64,000 nucleotides of DNA. Source: Lepeophtheirus salmonis. Taxonomy: Eukaryota; Arthropoda; Copepoda; Siphonostomatoida; Caligidae. Numbering within the stretch: the stretch's first letter is position 1; each line of letters starts with the position of its first letter. Below the pieces are notes generated by a model. The model ran no database searches, was not told the DNA's origin, and saw only the letters and a program-made list of their open reading frames with translations. Of the stretch, positions 45,294 through 57,989 are shown in pieces. The stretch covers positions 9,548,001 through 9,612,000 of the forward strand of contig NC_052134.2 in NCBI RefSeq assembly GCF_016086655.4. The letters are read 5' to 3'. The position numbers and the translations under genes are program-made.

Positions 45294-45913
45294 GGGCGGT
45301 TTGTTTTTCAACTTTTTTCGAATTTATATGATGGCTAGTTTGGAAAACCTGTGATATTGTTAGAAAATAATCTATGTACAATTCCATTGCTCTATAATGA
45401 ACAATTTTAGTTAGCAGATCTCGTTTAAACTTTGAAAGGAGTCCAAAATCATTGACTTCGTCAATAAAAATTAAACTACAACATTAATCATTATTTTGCA
45501 TTTATTAATTATGATTGACATTATTTTAACCTGTACAAAATATTTGTAAATTTTTTTTCTAAAGCCACGCCATGGAGTAAAAAGAGAACAATAATAAGAA
45601 AATTTTGATCTTTTCTTTCTGAAAGTATAAAAAAAAAAAGGATACACGTTATTCGCGGATTTTCAAATTTTCTTATAAAATTTTTTTACAGGTAATCAAT
45701 AATATTTTTTATAGAGTCTAAAAATGTCTTTTTAATATCTATATTTACTAATGAAAGAATTTTTGCCTTTTTGCATAATTTGATCGATATTTTCCACCTA
45801 AATATGACCTCGTAGGATAATCCCATTGGGCAAAAGGTAATTTTTATAGCTTATCACAACTTTTCCGCACTACCCATGATCGAAATTCGAAAAAAGTAGT
45901 CATTGAACCGCCC
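45294..45913. mobile_element. MITE with GGGCGGTT termini and TA duplication
   Basis: 620 bp. The left end GGGCGGTTTGTTTTTCAAC and the right end ...GAACCGCCC are inverted repeats that extend, with gaps, about 70 bp inward ('ttttttcgaattt' on both arms, then 'atgatggctagtttggaaaa' versus 'atcatgggtagtgcggaaaa' on the complement). TA flanks both ends (45292-45293 and 45914-45915). There is no coding capacity. It lies about 130 bp past the dpr stop codon, so it may be within the dpr 3' UTR. Confidence 0.65.
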
Positions 45914-46414
45914 TAATATATATGTTAATTTTTTCCCCTGTTAAGTCGTGTAATAGCTTATCTTTAACCAATAAAGCATTGCATTATATATGTATTTACC
46001 AATCGTGAAATATATTTCATATAAATTTAAACATCCATTTGTTATATTAAGTATCATTCATTACACAAATCTGCGATTACTCGCTCCTACATAATTATGA
46101 AGTACATGAATAGTTTGTTTTATTGTATTTATCCTTGATATTATTGTTAAGCAAATATTAACTTAATCCGTAAGACATAGTATGTTTCTTCTATCAACAA
46201 AGTCATGAAATACTAATCGTACCTATGTATCGATATCGAATGAAACTTAATAATTAATTATTCCTATATGCATATTATAAACATTATTTTACTGACTTTC
46301 GGCCCAGTGATAATGTTCATATAAATATGTACATACTTATAAAGTAATGATCAATATGATACAGATTAACCTTATGGCTGTAAATTGTGAGCATTTTACG
46401 TTTGTAAAAACTAA

Positions 46415-46624
46415 CCTGGTAACGTTGACGATTTGAAGAATATATTATTGGAGAGAAGCTTAGTTGTTAAGGCATTTCATTAGATTAGCTACAATCAGAT
46501 GTGATGAGGGGGAGGGAGAAAGAAATCGGGAAGAATTACTTCAATGTCGATCCTCAATTCCACTTGAAGTCCTTCATCAAAAACTCACAATTATAACTCT
46601 GCAAGAAATCCTCAATTTTACTCT
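46415..46624 (+). repeat. foldback family, left-arm fragment
   Basis: 'ctggtaacgttgacgatttg', 'attagctacaatcagatgtg', 'gaagaattacttcaatgtcg', 'atcctcaattccacttgaag' and 'acaattataactctgcaaga' follow the left-arm order of the complete element. Confidence 0.55.
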
Positions 46625-46661
46625 CTTTAATTTAGGGGGGTTAGCCCCCCCTAAATTAAAG
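46625..46661. repeat. 37-bp hairpin with G/C-run stem
   Basis: CTTTAATTTAGGGGGG is followed after 'ttag' by CCCCCCCTAAATTAAAG. The stem is perfect over 16 bp. It directly abuts the foldback left arm. Confidence 0.7.
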
Positions 46662-48295
46662 AATGTATTTTCTTACTTGATTTTTTTTTGGTAAGGATGA
46701 AAAAAAATTGGTGTATGGTAACTTCTTATAAAACACATTCGTTAAGGATATTTTGTATAAAAACATATTCGTATAAGGACATTTTGTATAAGAAAATTAA
46801 TGTATATAAACATTTCGTATAAATGTATGAGGAAACGGGCCATAGACTTTATGAATTGTCATTATGTATCCTAATGTTGGGATTTTTTCGGCTACTATCT
46901 GATATTTAAGTAACTATTAAAAACCCTCACAGTCCCCCCCCCCTTGTCCCCTGAATTTTGGGGGTGTTTTCGGGAACTTCTGGGTACCAAAACAGGATGC
47001 AACCCACCGAATGATATAGGTAAATAAAAAAGGGGTGTTTTTTTCCAAAATTTAATTTTTTGAGACTAACTGTGGATTTTCAAATTATTTTTTTAAATTC
47101 ATGTTTGAAATTTTTCCAAAAAATTAAATTTTTTGTAAACAACTGTAGATTTTTGAGTGAATAGCTTAGAATTTTTCATATAAAAAAAAAAATTTTAGAA
47201 ATTTAATTTTTGAATTATTTTTTTCATATTTTTTTTTTTGGGAACAGCTCTGGATTTTTGTAATTACAGCACTAATTACTAGCCAATTACAAATAATAAA
47301 CTTAATTATGTATTGGAGCTATACTTCTTGAATATTAATAAATATATTGCACATATTATTTATATTCGTTAAAAGAAGCAATGAAAGGCAATCTCATGAT
47401 TTGGAATGACCATCAATGGTGTCACCAACTCCTTTGTGCTTGTGGGGGGAGGGCTTAAGCCCCCCTAGGTATGTGTATTCTGTATAAAAATAAATCAACC
47501 CATATAAATATATAAGTGATCCCATGGCGGTGTTGATATTTTTTTTGGCTAAGCCCTCCCAGATGGTTTAAGCTAGTAACGCCCCGGGTGACCCTATTTT
47601 GATAAAAAAAAAAAGGAAGAAGAAGACACGTAGTCCTAACTGTGACAGTTTTATGTGTTAAGGGACGCTCTTTAACCCATAAAGATAATATTAATATTTT
47701 GTGAGTAATAAAATTAAAGGATACCTAAAACATTCATAAATTTTAATACTGTTTTTTTTAATAGAAAAAATATCCCGGATTTTTAATTCTACATTTATTT
47801 TAAGTAGAAATAAATTCAATATAAGCCACACAGAACAATTTGTTAATGACGAAATGGGACTCCAAGAATCAGTTCTAATATCAATTTAGTATGATACTGT
47901 TTAAAATACGTTAGTGCCCCGGTACCACTAAAGTACCAGTTTAACGAACAACACAATTTCGGGAACAAGATCACGGTTGTTCGTCCTATCATTGTTTGTT
48001 ATACATTATAGATAAATATACTCATAAACCCAAATTCGCAAAATAAACTAATATTTCTTATAAGACCAATTTTAAAAAGAATGGAATATTAAGGAACACG
48101 TTATCGATATTAATAAAGTAAAGTTTGACGGGAGGGATTCACGTTTGTAATTTCTGTGTGTAGTATGTTAGGACTGCGTAGACACTTGATATGTAAAAAT
48201 AATAATGTAATCGAGCGTGCTCATCTTATTAAAAAGAAAACGAAAAAGGAGGCTAATTGTAGGAGAATAATGTATTTAAATAAGTAAGCACACGT
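46662..48295. other. gene-free stretch
   Basis: Contains several G/C runs ('cccccccccttgtccc' near 46935), repeated 'aaattaaattttttg' phrases at 47045-47220 and no recognised gene. A 'ggtaccactaaagtaccag' phrase near 47922 has looser relatives near 49560 and 16850. Confidence 0.35.
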
Positions 48296-48299
48296 ATAA

Positions 48300-48372
48300 G
48301 TGGAATCGGATTAATAAGCCGATTCTGATATTTCAAAATGACCGCGGATTCTTGCGGATTCTGATGCATCGG
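48300..48372. repeat. GATTC-rich dispersed repeat, copy 2
   Basis: 'ggaatcggattaataagccg', 'attctgatatttcaaaa', 'gcggattcttgcggattctg' and 'atgcatcggt' match copy 1 at 1903-1990 in the same orientation. Confidence 0.45.
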
Positions 48373-51300
48373 TATAACTCCAGTATTGAGTAATTACGTG
48401 TAAATTTGCTCATGAAAAACGTAGATTAACAGTGAGGATGTCTTAGGGAATTATCTTTCACATATATAAAGCAAACTTTCCAAGTTCGTCAACGCCACCT
48501 AATAAAATACTTAATAGGAAATAGTAAAGTCATTAAATATGAAGTTGCAAATTTTTTGTGAATAAGAATAAATTGACGTAATGACGTATATACAAAAGTA
48601 TTAATATAATTATATTTAACAAATATAGCATGTCAAAATGATAGAAGGCTGATGTTAAAATAAAAGTTCTATATGTTTATTCAAAAGGTGACAAAAGACA
48701 TGATGTGATGTACCTAACACAAGTTGAGTGCATATATTTTGTTCTAATATAAATAATCAGTAAAAGGATTATCCTTTAAGATATGAGTATGAATGCGATG
48801 ATTTCTACTCAACCCCTCCTTTGCATACAACCAAATCTGGCAATAATCAATGATAAGATATATGTTCTACAAAAACAAATTTGAATTCAAAATACAGTTT
48901 TATGCCTTATTTCAAGGGAAACTACGCGTAGGTCATTCAGCCATTATTGACTTGACATATCTAACAACAGGTTACAGGTACATAGCACATATTTTGAAGC
49001 ACGCCAAAAATGGTAATTCATATTTGGAATACATTATACATAGGATTTTATTTTTGTTTTAGGTTATTGATGGAAGGAATACTACTCGTAATAATATCCG
49101 TGTATACTTGTGTTGTCATGTTACCAATATTTTCGTACTGGTTTAAGTAGATATCCCTTTTTTGAAACTTTTTGATTCTTGTTTGACCCAAAATATGCAT
49201 GACCCATGTCGTTAATAGCAATTCGGTTTTTATTTTGTAAACTATTTTTATTTTTGTATTATTTTAATAAGTACAATTTTCTAGCTTAAACATTTAGGAG
49301 ATTACTTTTAGTGTGCTGCATGTTTTTACTTAGGATTTTTTGAAAACTACGTTGGATTTTGGAATCCATTTTAATAGAAAAAATTTAATATTTGGAATTT
49401 GCCATTGAGAGAGTATTATTCTGTTATATAATATAATAAATTAAAAAGGACCGTTCCGAAGTCTGGACTGTACCAAATACATAAAGACATACACAACAAT
49501 AGTTACATCAAAGGCGCTATTTATTTGTTTATGGTGTAAGAACCAGTTTAATATGGAATTAGTATATTGCTGTACCACGATACCACTATTACTGGTATAT
49601 CTTCAAATGGGGAAAATGTAGGGGAAAATAACAGTTTTGACCGTAGAAAGATAAAAACGCTTGTTTTGAACTTTATTTTTCTCTAATAGATTTTTGGGGT
49701 ATTAATATATCTCCTTGAACGATGAATACTTTTGGTCTTATTTTCTCAAAAAGAATAATAATATATATGTTAAAATATAAATTTAAAGTATTTTCCCCGT
49801 ACTAATGCTATTTTAAATATTGAAGGTTTTCCTCTCTATAGTAGTAATCCATTTTCAATCACCTGCATCATATCAAAGATAGCTGGTCTTAACAAGAGTC
49901 TTAATTCAGTAGTAGCATAAGTTTTGTTCTTTCCTCGCAATCTTCAAAGTCCTCATACCTAGGTATACTAAACAGTCTGCTAGTGCTTGTACTAGTGGGG
50001 CTTCGAAATAGGTATTGGTATTTTTTTATACATGTTCGACCAAAATATATAACGAAAAATTGTCTTTAAGGGGAATTTATATGCACATTCAGGGTCTTTT
50101 GTGTCGTGGGAGATTGCTCATATATTTAATTTGTGGATTCCTTTTTAATCAAAGGAAATTTCTATTTTTTTTTTTAATATAGAACCCCCCCTTTTTTTTT
50201 TGGGGGTATCAATTTGAGGTGTTACGTCATCATTGTTCAATTTTTTTATGGGTTAATTAAGTACAGGCCCCAGAGCAGGAATGTATTCGAAAAGTTAAGG
50301 GGGAGAGATTATATACTAATTACGTCATCAGTGGAGCCTGCAGGATTTTTTGGGGGTCCATGACTTGGATTATACTGTGAGAGGGGAAGGTGGGGATTGC
50401 TTGGGCCTTTTGACAATTTCGACAAAATGTTTTTTCTTTTTTTTATAAAGAGCAAATTTGAGGCAAAAAACTTTTTTGAAATTTTTAAAGTAATTTGAAG
50501 GAAATAATTGAGGCAAGACGGAATTTCTTATTGCTATAATTATAAAAATTCCTTCATATTGTTGTCGGTGACTATGCCCCGTATTGTTCCGACGCTACTG
50601 AGTACGGTTTTTTTTTTAAATTCCAGTTTAGTATAGTACTGTTTAAAATGCAAAAGTACAGGGCTTAACATTAACATTTGCCCGACTGTCCAGGGAAAGG
50701 GAAATTATCCGCTCTCGAACACTTTAATATAGTATATATGCTCTCTGGACGGAGAGTTGCTCCCAAACTATATATTTTTTTTAAATCCAATTTTTGCTCA
50801 TACAAACTAATTTCGTTTTGAGATGTGATTTAGTGGTATTTTCGTATAGTCATTGGATTTTACTCTATTTTAATAACTAAATTCTCATCGACTCTTATAT
50901 AATTTATCTTACTGCTTATAACTCAAGATTATAATTCAACAAACCATAATGCCAGTTAATTATACATTGTTAAAGAAGGAATCTTTGTAAAGAAAAAATT
51001 AAATATAGTGATAAGAAAAATGAAAACAGTTGGATGTTTGTGCTCTTTCTTTCATGGGTGTTAACATATCCCTCTAAAAGAAGAATTATTGCCTATCTTG
51101 GGTGTAAATTGATTTAAAAGTACATAACATATGTACAAAAATACATATATTATTATTTTTTTTTTTTGGGGGGGGGGGGACAGCTTTGGTTTTGGTATTT
51201 TTTTTAAAATAAAATAAAAATTTTTGGAAAAAAATCGAAAATCCATAACTGTTCACAAACAATTCCAAAAATTAAATTTGAAAGATTAATTTGTTTTCAA

Positions 51301-52100
51301 ATTTCAAATATTAAACATTTCGGTTTTTTTTTTCAAATATTAAAGTTTTTGACAAAAAAAAAGTCAAAGTTCTAAAGCTAATCACAAAAAAATTAATTTT
51401 ATTGAAAAAAAAGCTAGTATTAAATTTATTGCTCTGCTGCATAATTTGCTCAAATGTTTTTAAAGAAAATATATCATAAAAAAAAATTACAACTATTTTC
51501 CCGCAAAATTTTTTCACCCTGACCCAAAAAATTTAAAGTAAAAATTCTTTAATGTGTGTGTGTGGGGGGAGGAGTACAGCCCCTCTAAGCTACCCCCAGC
51601 AGACGCCCCTGGTTAAGGATAAATAATGAATGTAAAAGGCCTGGAGTATACCTGCGACGTTATAGTCCAAACAACAGCAGTACCAACCTATCTATAATTT
51701 ACCCTTTGTCTATCACAAATAATAATTGTACACGTAATCCTTAATTTACATACATTAAGACGTAAGTCTACAGAAGACACCAACAGAAAATTGATAATTA
51801 TTATGCAAATATTTACATATGAATATATACAATTCATACTTTATATAGATTCATATATCCTTTAGTCCTGGCTGTATTCATATTTATTTCTCACGAATGG
51901 CAGATATTTGAAACCACAGGATCTCATATTTCACATAAATGTAGCAAAAAGATAATATTATACTCATATCAATAGAAGCAAAATGATCTTTGAAATAAAC
52001 AATGTATTGAATCAATTAGAAATATACAAATAGTACACAGTGTAGCGGTGGGTAATAGAATATCTTATTCTCAAGGAAGAAGTTTGTGGGAGGAGCAAAT
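48373..52100. other. gene-free stretch
   Basis: No gene recognised. It holds T and G homopolymers (51157-51179), the partner of the 44430 repeat (51545-51612), and AT-rich filler. Confidence 0.35.
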
Positions 52101-52104
52101 TATA

Positions 52105-52320
52105 TAATGGTGATGTCAGAGTCACACAAACTTTCAACAATAATTCCAGCGCCAATTAGGAAGGGGCAGTACATGTGACGGAAAATTGGTGTAGTTTTTA
52201 GCTTGCCCGTTTTTTTGGAATTGGTAATCTGAGGAATGTATTTTCTTTTCCTCCCTACTCAGAATTCAATTTTCTACTACAAGTCTTCTAACATATCAAG
52301 TTAGCAAGGGACTCGACAGC
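52105..52320 (-). repeat. foldback family, central and right-arm fragment
   Basis: 'tttagcttgcccgttttttt', 'ggaattggtaatctgagga' and 'tgtattttcttttcctcc' are the complement of the central left-arm sequence at 27845-27905. The sequence then continues outward on the right arm. Confidence 0.5.
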
Positions 52321-52572
52321 TGATACCCCCCCGTGATGTATTTTTAGTTTACAGAGGTAACGGCATGCCTTTGTTAATTAATCGTCCGTAATGATTCAAA
52401 ATGGAAACTGATGAGTCTTTCTACTGGATATTTTGACAGGCGATGTCAATGAATATGAAACTTGGACAGATTTGACTACATAATAGTGTTGGACTCTCGA
52501 CTATGATTCTAAATATAAAATTATATATCCTTTCTTATTATAAGAAGAGCTGATATTATAAAGGAAAAAAAA

Positions 52573-53212
52573 TAGTGGTGTGTTAGTCCTTATTTATTCA
52601 GTCCAGTCCAATCTTAGGACGGGTCCTATTTGTCCTTAGGACTGTCGGTCCTTGAGACACGTCCTTAATACTGTACCTCCTTGGGACCGGTCCTTAACTA
52701 TCGGTGCTTGGAATTTTTCATACAAATATCCATGGTTTATCAAGGCAAATAAGATATATGAAATTTATATTAAGATTATTACACATATCATGTAGAAAAT
52801 ATTACTTTTTTCATTATAGCACATACAATATACTGTTACTTAGTTATATAATTTTTTCTATTATATAAACAAATAATTTAAAAAAAAGGAAAACACTCTC
52901 ATTTTAATGTCACGAGGGATCGATTTTACCTTATTTAAGGACTGACAGGTGGGACTGGATCCCGTCCTCGATTCTAAATAAGGAACGACACAACACTAGT
53001 CCTCGGGACCAGTACTTAGTACTCTCAGTCCTTCGCACTGTAAGTACTGGAATGGATTAACAACAAAGAAGAAATAAAGTTGAGTGACGTCATCATGTAC
53101 TGAAATTATTCATTTTAGGATTGATATAGAGGACTGAACTGGACTAAATCGGGACTGAACTGAAGGGGATTGTAGTATTCAATCCTAAATGAGGATCGAC
53201 CCAACACCAATG
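52573..53212. mobile_element. hAT-like MITE(s), AGTCC/GGACT-rich, possibly composite
   Basis: The left end TAGTGGTGTGTTAGTCCTTA resembles the complement of the segment ending at 52998 (TAGTGTTGTGTCGTTCCTTA), so one unit may span 52573-52998. A further 210 bp in the same style end in 'gacccaacaccaa' near 53212. Both parts are packed with 'ccttaggac', 'gggaccggtcctta' and 'ggactgaactgga' words. No clear target duplication was seen. It could be two nested or tandem copies. Confidence 0.5.
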
Positions 53213-53394
53213 AACAACATTCCCTCCGTGAAGAACTATAAAAAACTCAAACTCGAAAAGATATTAACCTCAAACGAATTCCACTCCACGCAGAACTTAT
53301 AAACTTGATCTATAGCACTACTAGGGAATATATTGTTATTACCAAATAACGGATTGCTAGAGCAAAATGCTTAAGATACAATCATGGCTCCCTT

Positions 53395-53960
53395 AAAAGA
53401 ATCTAAAATATGTTGTGTACATGTTACGATTTTTGTACAAGTTACAACTTGTATTACCAAATGGTATAAGTTATAATGTCTCAGTCTAAAATTACAACAT
53501 TGGTCATTCTATTTACCAACTATTAATTGATACCATCATTTCATTTTGATTTATCAAAGTTATGTGGTTTTTAGGTATTAATCAGGGATTTGACTCTGGC
53601 CATTTAAACTTTATAATGTGCCACATAATACTTATATTATAGACATTTCTATTAAAATAGTCAAAAACTACATCACTAATATATTGATCATGCATGCAAT
53701 ATTCCATTATTACATTATCTGCATACATCATTTAAATTATTAATCTTATCTTTTAGTTGCAACTTGTATAATTACTTTATAAAAGTTACAACTTTTACAA
53801 AACATATACCTGAAGTTAACTTACAATAGTTGAAGTAAGAGATAAAGCGAATTATAAAAAAAACCACAATTGGACAGGTAAAAAAGTTGTACACATACTT
53901 AGGAAGGTAGACAACATCACATGAATATTTTACAGGTGCTTCTTTTGGGTTTAAGTGAGT
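53395..53960 (+). repeat. dispersed repeat, copy 2 of the 35515-35850 block
   Basis: Shared ordered blocks with 35535-35850 are 'tacaagttacaac/tacaagttataat', 'ctattaattga.a.catcatttt', 'gtggtttttaggtatt/ttttatgtatt', 'cat.aatactta' and 'aatattccattattacat/aatgttccattattgcat'. It ends with AACTTG-rich words as at 33470-33680. Confidence 0.45.
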
Positions 53961-54174
53961 TTTTATACACAACTGACTTAAAGCAGATTGAGTGTTCTTC
54001 AGTGAGGATGCTTTTATTTATTTCATATACACTTTAAGGTGTTCCACAAAAATATAAGTAATTTTTCAAACATCCATTTCATCTCAACTACACAAATATG
54101 TATGTATGAAAAAAAAAAATTCTCTATAAAAATAGGACTTTAAGAGCAACTTAAAGTCAATTTCATAATTTGAG

Positions 54175-54367
54175 CGTAGAAATGAACGAGAAATTCAAAT
54201 GGAGCCATCCTTTTGAAGCTCGTTTTGATGGCATTAACTTCATTTATAGCCTTATTGACGCTGTAATTAGCCTTCTTGTGTAAGTCAAGTTTTGGATCTC
54301 TGTTGGCGTGTGTTCAGCACGAAGTGGAACAGATTTTTTTATATTCTTTGTCTCGTTGTGATGCCAT
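54175..54367 (-). pseudogene. Tc1/mariner-type transposase, N-terminal helix-turn-helix relic
   Basis: The minus strand begins with ATG at 54367 ('MASQRDKEYKK'). After a frame change it reads 'LRAEHTPTEIQNLTY' and, in a further frame, 'KANYSVNKAINEVNAIK'. Together these give the order of a transposase helix-turn-helix (…LRAGHTPTEI..LT…ATIYSVIKAINE). The start resembles 'MTTQRDRQF' at 62081, so it may belong to the same family. No catalytic domain follows. The plus-strand open frame here is a shadow. Confidence 0.5.
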
Positions 54368-54599
54368 TTTTCGATTTATTGTGTAAATTTTTTTTAGAGG
54401 GGGTATCAATTCACACAGTTTGTCAGCTAGTGAGAGGAATGATTCATCTCAATAATTGGATATCCATAGTCAATTCTTTGAATAAAGGCTCCAAAGGCCT
54501 TCAGAAGAACAGACTCTGAATGTGTTGTTCGGGAGATGTACATTTGTTGTGTAAAAATGGATATGTCTAATTTGAATAATCTCAAAGTAATTGAATGAA

Positions 54600-55070
54600 A
54601 ATTTTGCAATGAAAATATCGACTTATTCCAACTCAGACAATATTAAATGGTAAGGCAAAGTGGTGGATGAGAAAGGTGCGTCGCTCACGAATGTTATAAT
54701 TTGACTGTTGTAAACAGGCCCATTTTAATGACGTAATAAATATATAAAAAACACTCTCCCGTACTTATATTTTACTCTAAGTTTACAATGAATCTAACTT
54801 AAAATCTAAGATTTGCTACTTGTAAGCTGGGCATAAACAATTTGTATGAAGACAACTCACTAATTTAAAATGTCCAGATCTCTAATAACATATCTAGGAC
54901 ACCATTTTATAGAAAGGTCAAGTTCGGTGGGGAGGAGCATGAGTTTAAAATCATATGTATGAACTAATTCAAATAAATAATGGGACAACCGGTTGGTGTG
55001 AGCAATATTTTTGCATATATTTTTTGCAAATTTAACATCATGTTTTTATTTATGTTTGTTATCGAAGTTT
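54600..55070. other. gene-free stretch
   Basis: No recognised coding or repeat content. Confidence 0.35.
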
Positions 55071-55077
55071 TTGATTA

Positions 55078-55380
55078 ATTTGATAACCATCCGAGCTGTT
55101 TTTTCTTGCTCTTGAATTGAATGTTTAGAGCTTTGATGCGAACTTTTGTATGTGTTTTTGCATAACATTTGGAATAACTAAGGGATATTTCACTAGGAAC
55201 TTGACCTTGGGGTAATCTCTCAACATTCCAAAGTTTTTGATCAACTTTTCTCTTTAACATGTCAGAAATGATGATCCCTAAATGAGGATGGGTTGTTTTG
55301 AATTTCCAAGCAAGAAATCCAGCAACATACAGTAGTCCCATTTGTCTGAGGAAGAATGGGATGAAATTGAACTGGTCACC
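55078..55380 (-). pseudogene. possible P-element/THAP-type transposase C-terminal fragment
   Basis: An open minus-strand frame of about 100 codons (stop at 55075-55077) reads 'FNFIPFFLRQMGLLYVAGFL', 'AWKFKTTHPHLG', 'DMLKRKVDQKLWNVERLPQG' and a lysine-rich end. The 'YVAGFLAWKFK..HPHLG' phrase resembles the 'YVAGYVARKFK...PELG' motif found near the C-terminus of P-element-type and related transposases. Base composition is less AT-rich than the flanks. The frame is interrupted upstream by a stop near 55384, and no THAP finger or catalytic core is visible within 500 bp. A degenerate host exon remains an alternative. Confidence 0.4.
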
Positions 55381-55384
55381 ATTT

Positions 55385-57210
55385 CAAAGTCATCGGACTC
55401 TTCCTAATTGCCAATCCAGTCCGTGACATCTTGCTCAAAATCTATCTACAATTGATTAGTGACTGTAATAGTGCTGCTTATAATAATTTACAGTGAAAAG
55501 TAGTATATACACTGACAATTTGGGTTCTTATTAATACACCGATGCCCTTCTCATGTTAGAGGGAAAAATTGGGGTTTGACTTTGCTGAGTAAAAGGGGTA
55601 TATAAATTATCAACTCACGACCGTTGATATATATCATTGCTTTCATTTTTAAGTGACTAGTATATTTGTGACGTCACTTATTTCAGCAAATCAGAATACA
55701 GAATCCAAGTAACGCACCTTCCCCTTCGACAACCTTGAAAATTATATATAAAATATCGATTTTCTCAAGCACGGCTGGATGAATAAATATTCTTTTAACT
55801 CTATGAGTTGTGTAATAAACAGCTTTCAAAAGTTGTGGAAACAATATTAACTCTGAAAATTATGTCTCTACATGCTTTTATATAAACAAAAGTAGGTGAA
55901 ATCACTTCATCAGGGCAAACAATGTAAAATTTGGGTATTCATAATAAGTTCAACAAAGCAGATAATATTATACAAAAAGATTTACCCTATGAATATGAAA
56001 GCTATCTATATTTTTTTAAGCAGGCTAGAATGATTTTTTTTTTTGAAAATGACAACTCCTGTCAATATTTACTACTATTTTTTTTAAAGTGTAAATGATA
56101 GACGTATGTACATGACAATTGTTATTTGAGAGGACAAAATGATTCAGCATAACAATCTTTAGAAGTCTTTAACCTCTAGCAAATTTATGTGATTAGAATG
56201 TGGTCGGAGAAGTAGAGTGATTGTTGTCAAATTTGTATTTCACTTGTTTTAAATGAAATTAAGTTCCCAAAATTTTAAATACGCCTTTCACGGGAGTTAA
56301 ATTTAGTTTGTCAAAATTCGAAATAAAATTGTATAGTAAATGCAAAAAGAGGAATTAATATTATTTGTCAAAAATACAATTTAAAAAATGTAGCATTTAT
56401 AAATGAAAAAAATAATTATTTTTTTTATTCATTCAATAGACAATGAACGAGCCTGGCCGGAACGCTCATAGTTCCTACGCCACTCTACTATTATTGAAGA
56501 AAAATAATTAATCTAGCAATTGAGAAAAATTGCCATATTACCAAATATCAAATGGTTATTTGTTTTATTCGTTTCTTCTTTTTAAAGGCAATATTTCGAA
56601 ATGCTAATTGCTATGTACAATTTTTATTATTTGAGCAGCTAATTTTGGTTATGCAACAGTAATCCCTTTATGAATAGGCAATTTTTAATTGATTGTCTTC
56701 ACTCAAAACTAAAAAAAATTATGTTTTGTTACTGACAATATTTCGAATATGAAGCTATTAAGCCTGAGAAATACAATATACATTTAATTATATTTATAAA
56801 ACGGTTAAATGATATACTATGTTGTGTTGTATCGATTTGAAACGAGTCAAACCGAATAGAGTTGTTAAGGATCTTATTGGTAATTGAATTTTAGAGATCT
56901 GGAAGAATCCCACTTACTTTTTCCCCCGTATAAGGGAATAAAAATGGAGGGATTGGTTGGAAAAAAGAGTCAACGTAATTTTTAGATTTTGAGAGGGGAA
57001 ATAAAAAAGGAACAAGTCTTGAATTCCAATGTCAAGTGAACTTTGAGATGCACAAAATAAAAAAATATTTTCTTAAAGCGAGTGTGTAATTAATATTCAA
57101 ATCTAAATGACACCAAGGACAGAGCAGACACTCAGTAAAAGAGGAGCATTCTGGTTGCTGTTGGTTTAATATTGTCAACTGCCAAAATACCTATTTGAAT
57201 GGTTTAGGAG
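55385..57210. other. gene-free stretch
   Basis: AT-rich sequence without recognised genes or repeat boundaries. Confidence 0.35.
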
Positions 57211-57221
57211 GCGTTTTATTC

Positions 57222-57709
57222 CAAGGTGACTTTATATGGATAAAGTGTCTCGATAAGAAACTTGTAACGCAGTCTGGTTAGCTTACAACTTTTTTGATGA
57301 CGTCACAACGGAGCCAAGTTCTTTGTTACTGACTCGTTTTAAGGGTGAACTCATATTATTCCAAGAATTAAGTCTTCTTTAGAGGTACTAGGCGTATTTG
57401 TGCTGTGGTAACCCATACAAATCCATCAGATATCCACTATTTTTCTAAATTCATTTGTAAATTTATGTTATGCCCTATTTTCCTTTAAAACAACTTTAGA
57501 AAAAAAAAATAGTACTAAACTCGTTGGAGGGTAAAAATTTACAATAATAGTATTATCTGATAAGAAAATAAATTCTATATAATATATATTTACACAATTT
57601 ATTTAATCGAATTTCTTCCTAAATTGGCTCCTTTGTGACGTCATCAAATAGCCAGTAAACAAAGACCAAGGAAATCTCTTATCCATACACCTTATATATA
57701 GTCAACTTG
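57222..57709. mobile_element. Mutator-like MITE, ~100-bp inverted repeats, perfect 9-bp target duplication
   Basis: 488 bp. The element starts CAAGGTGACTTTATATGG and ends ...AGTCAACTTG. The flanks GTTTTATTC (57213-57221) and GTTTTATTC (57710-57718) are identical. The arms pair for about 100 bp: 'ttgatgacgtcacaacggag' on the left corresponds to 'ttgatgacgtcacaaaggag' on the complement of the right arm. Long terminal repeats and a 9-bp duplication are the hallmarks of Mutator-like elements. The 300-bp centre has no coding capacity. Each arm holds a TGACGTCA palindrome. Confidence 0.7.
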
Positions 57710-57989
57710 GTTTTATTCATCATTTTGTGGGGTTCGTTCTTTGTTATAAATACCCTATAATTTTTATAATGGTCCTGTCAAATGTGTAGAGTGATCAGTA
57801 GGAATGATCATTTAAATAAAAAGAGTTCTCGTCCTTGAAAATATTATTTTTCCAAATACATAAATAAAAGGATTTTGTGGATCAATACCATCAAAGATCG
57901 TCCTTACTTCTTATCAAAATATTTTTTTATTCTTTTTTACAACTCGTCTATCATGAAATCCAGATGGTACTTTTAAATATATTTTGTTA

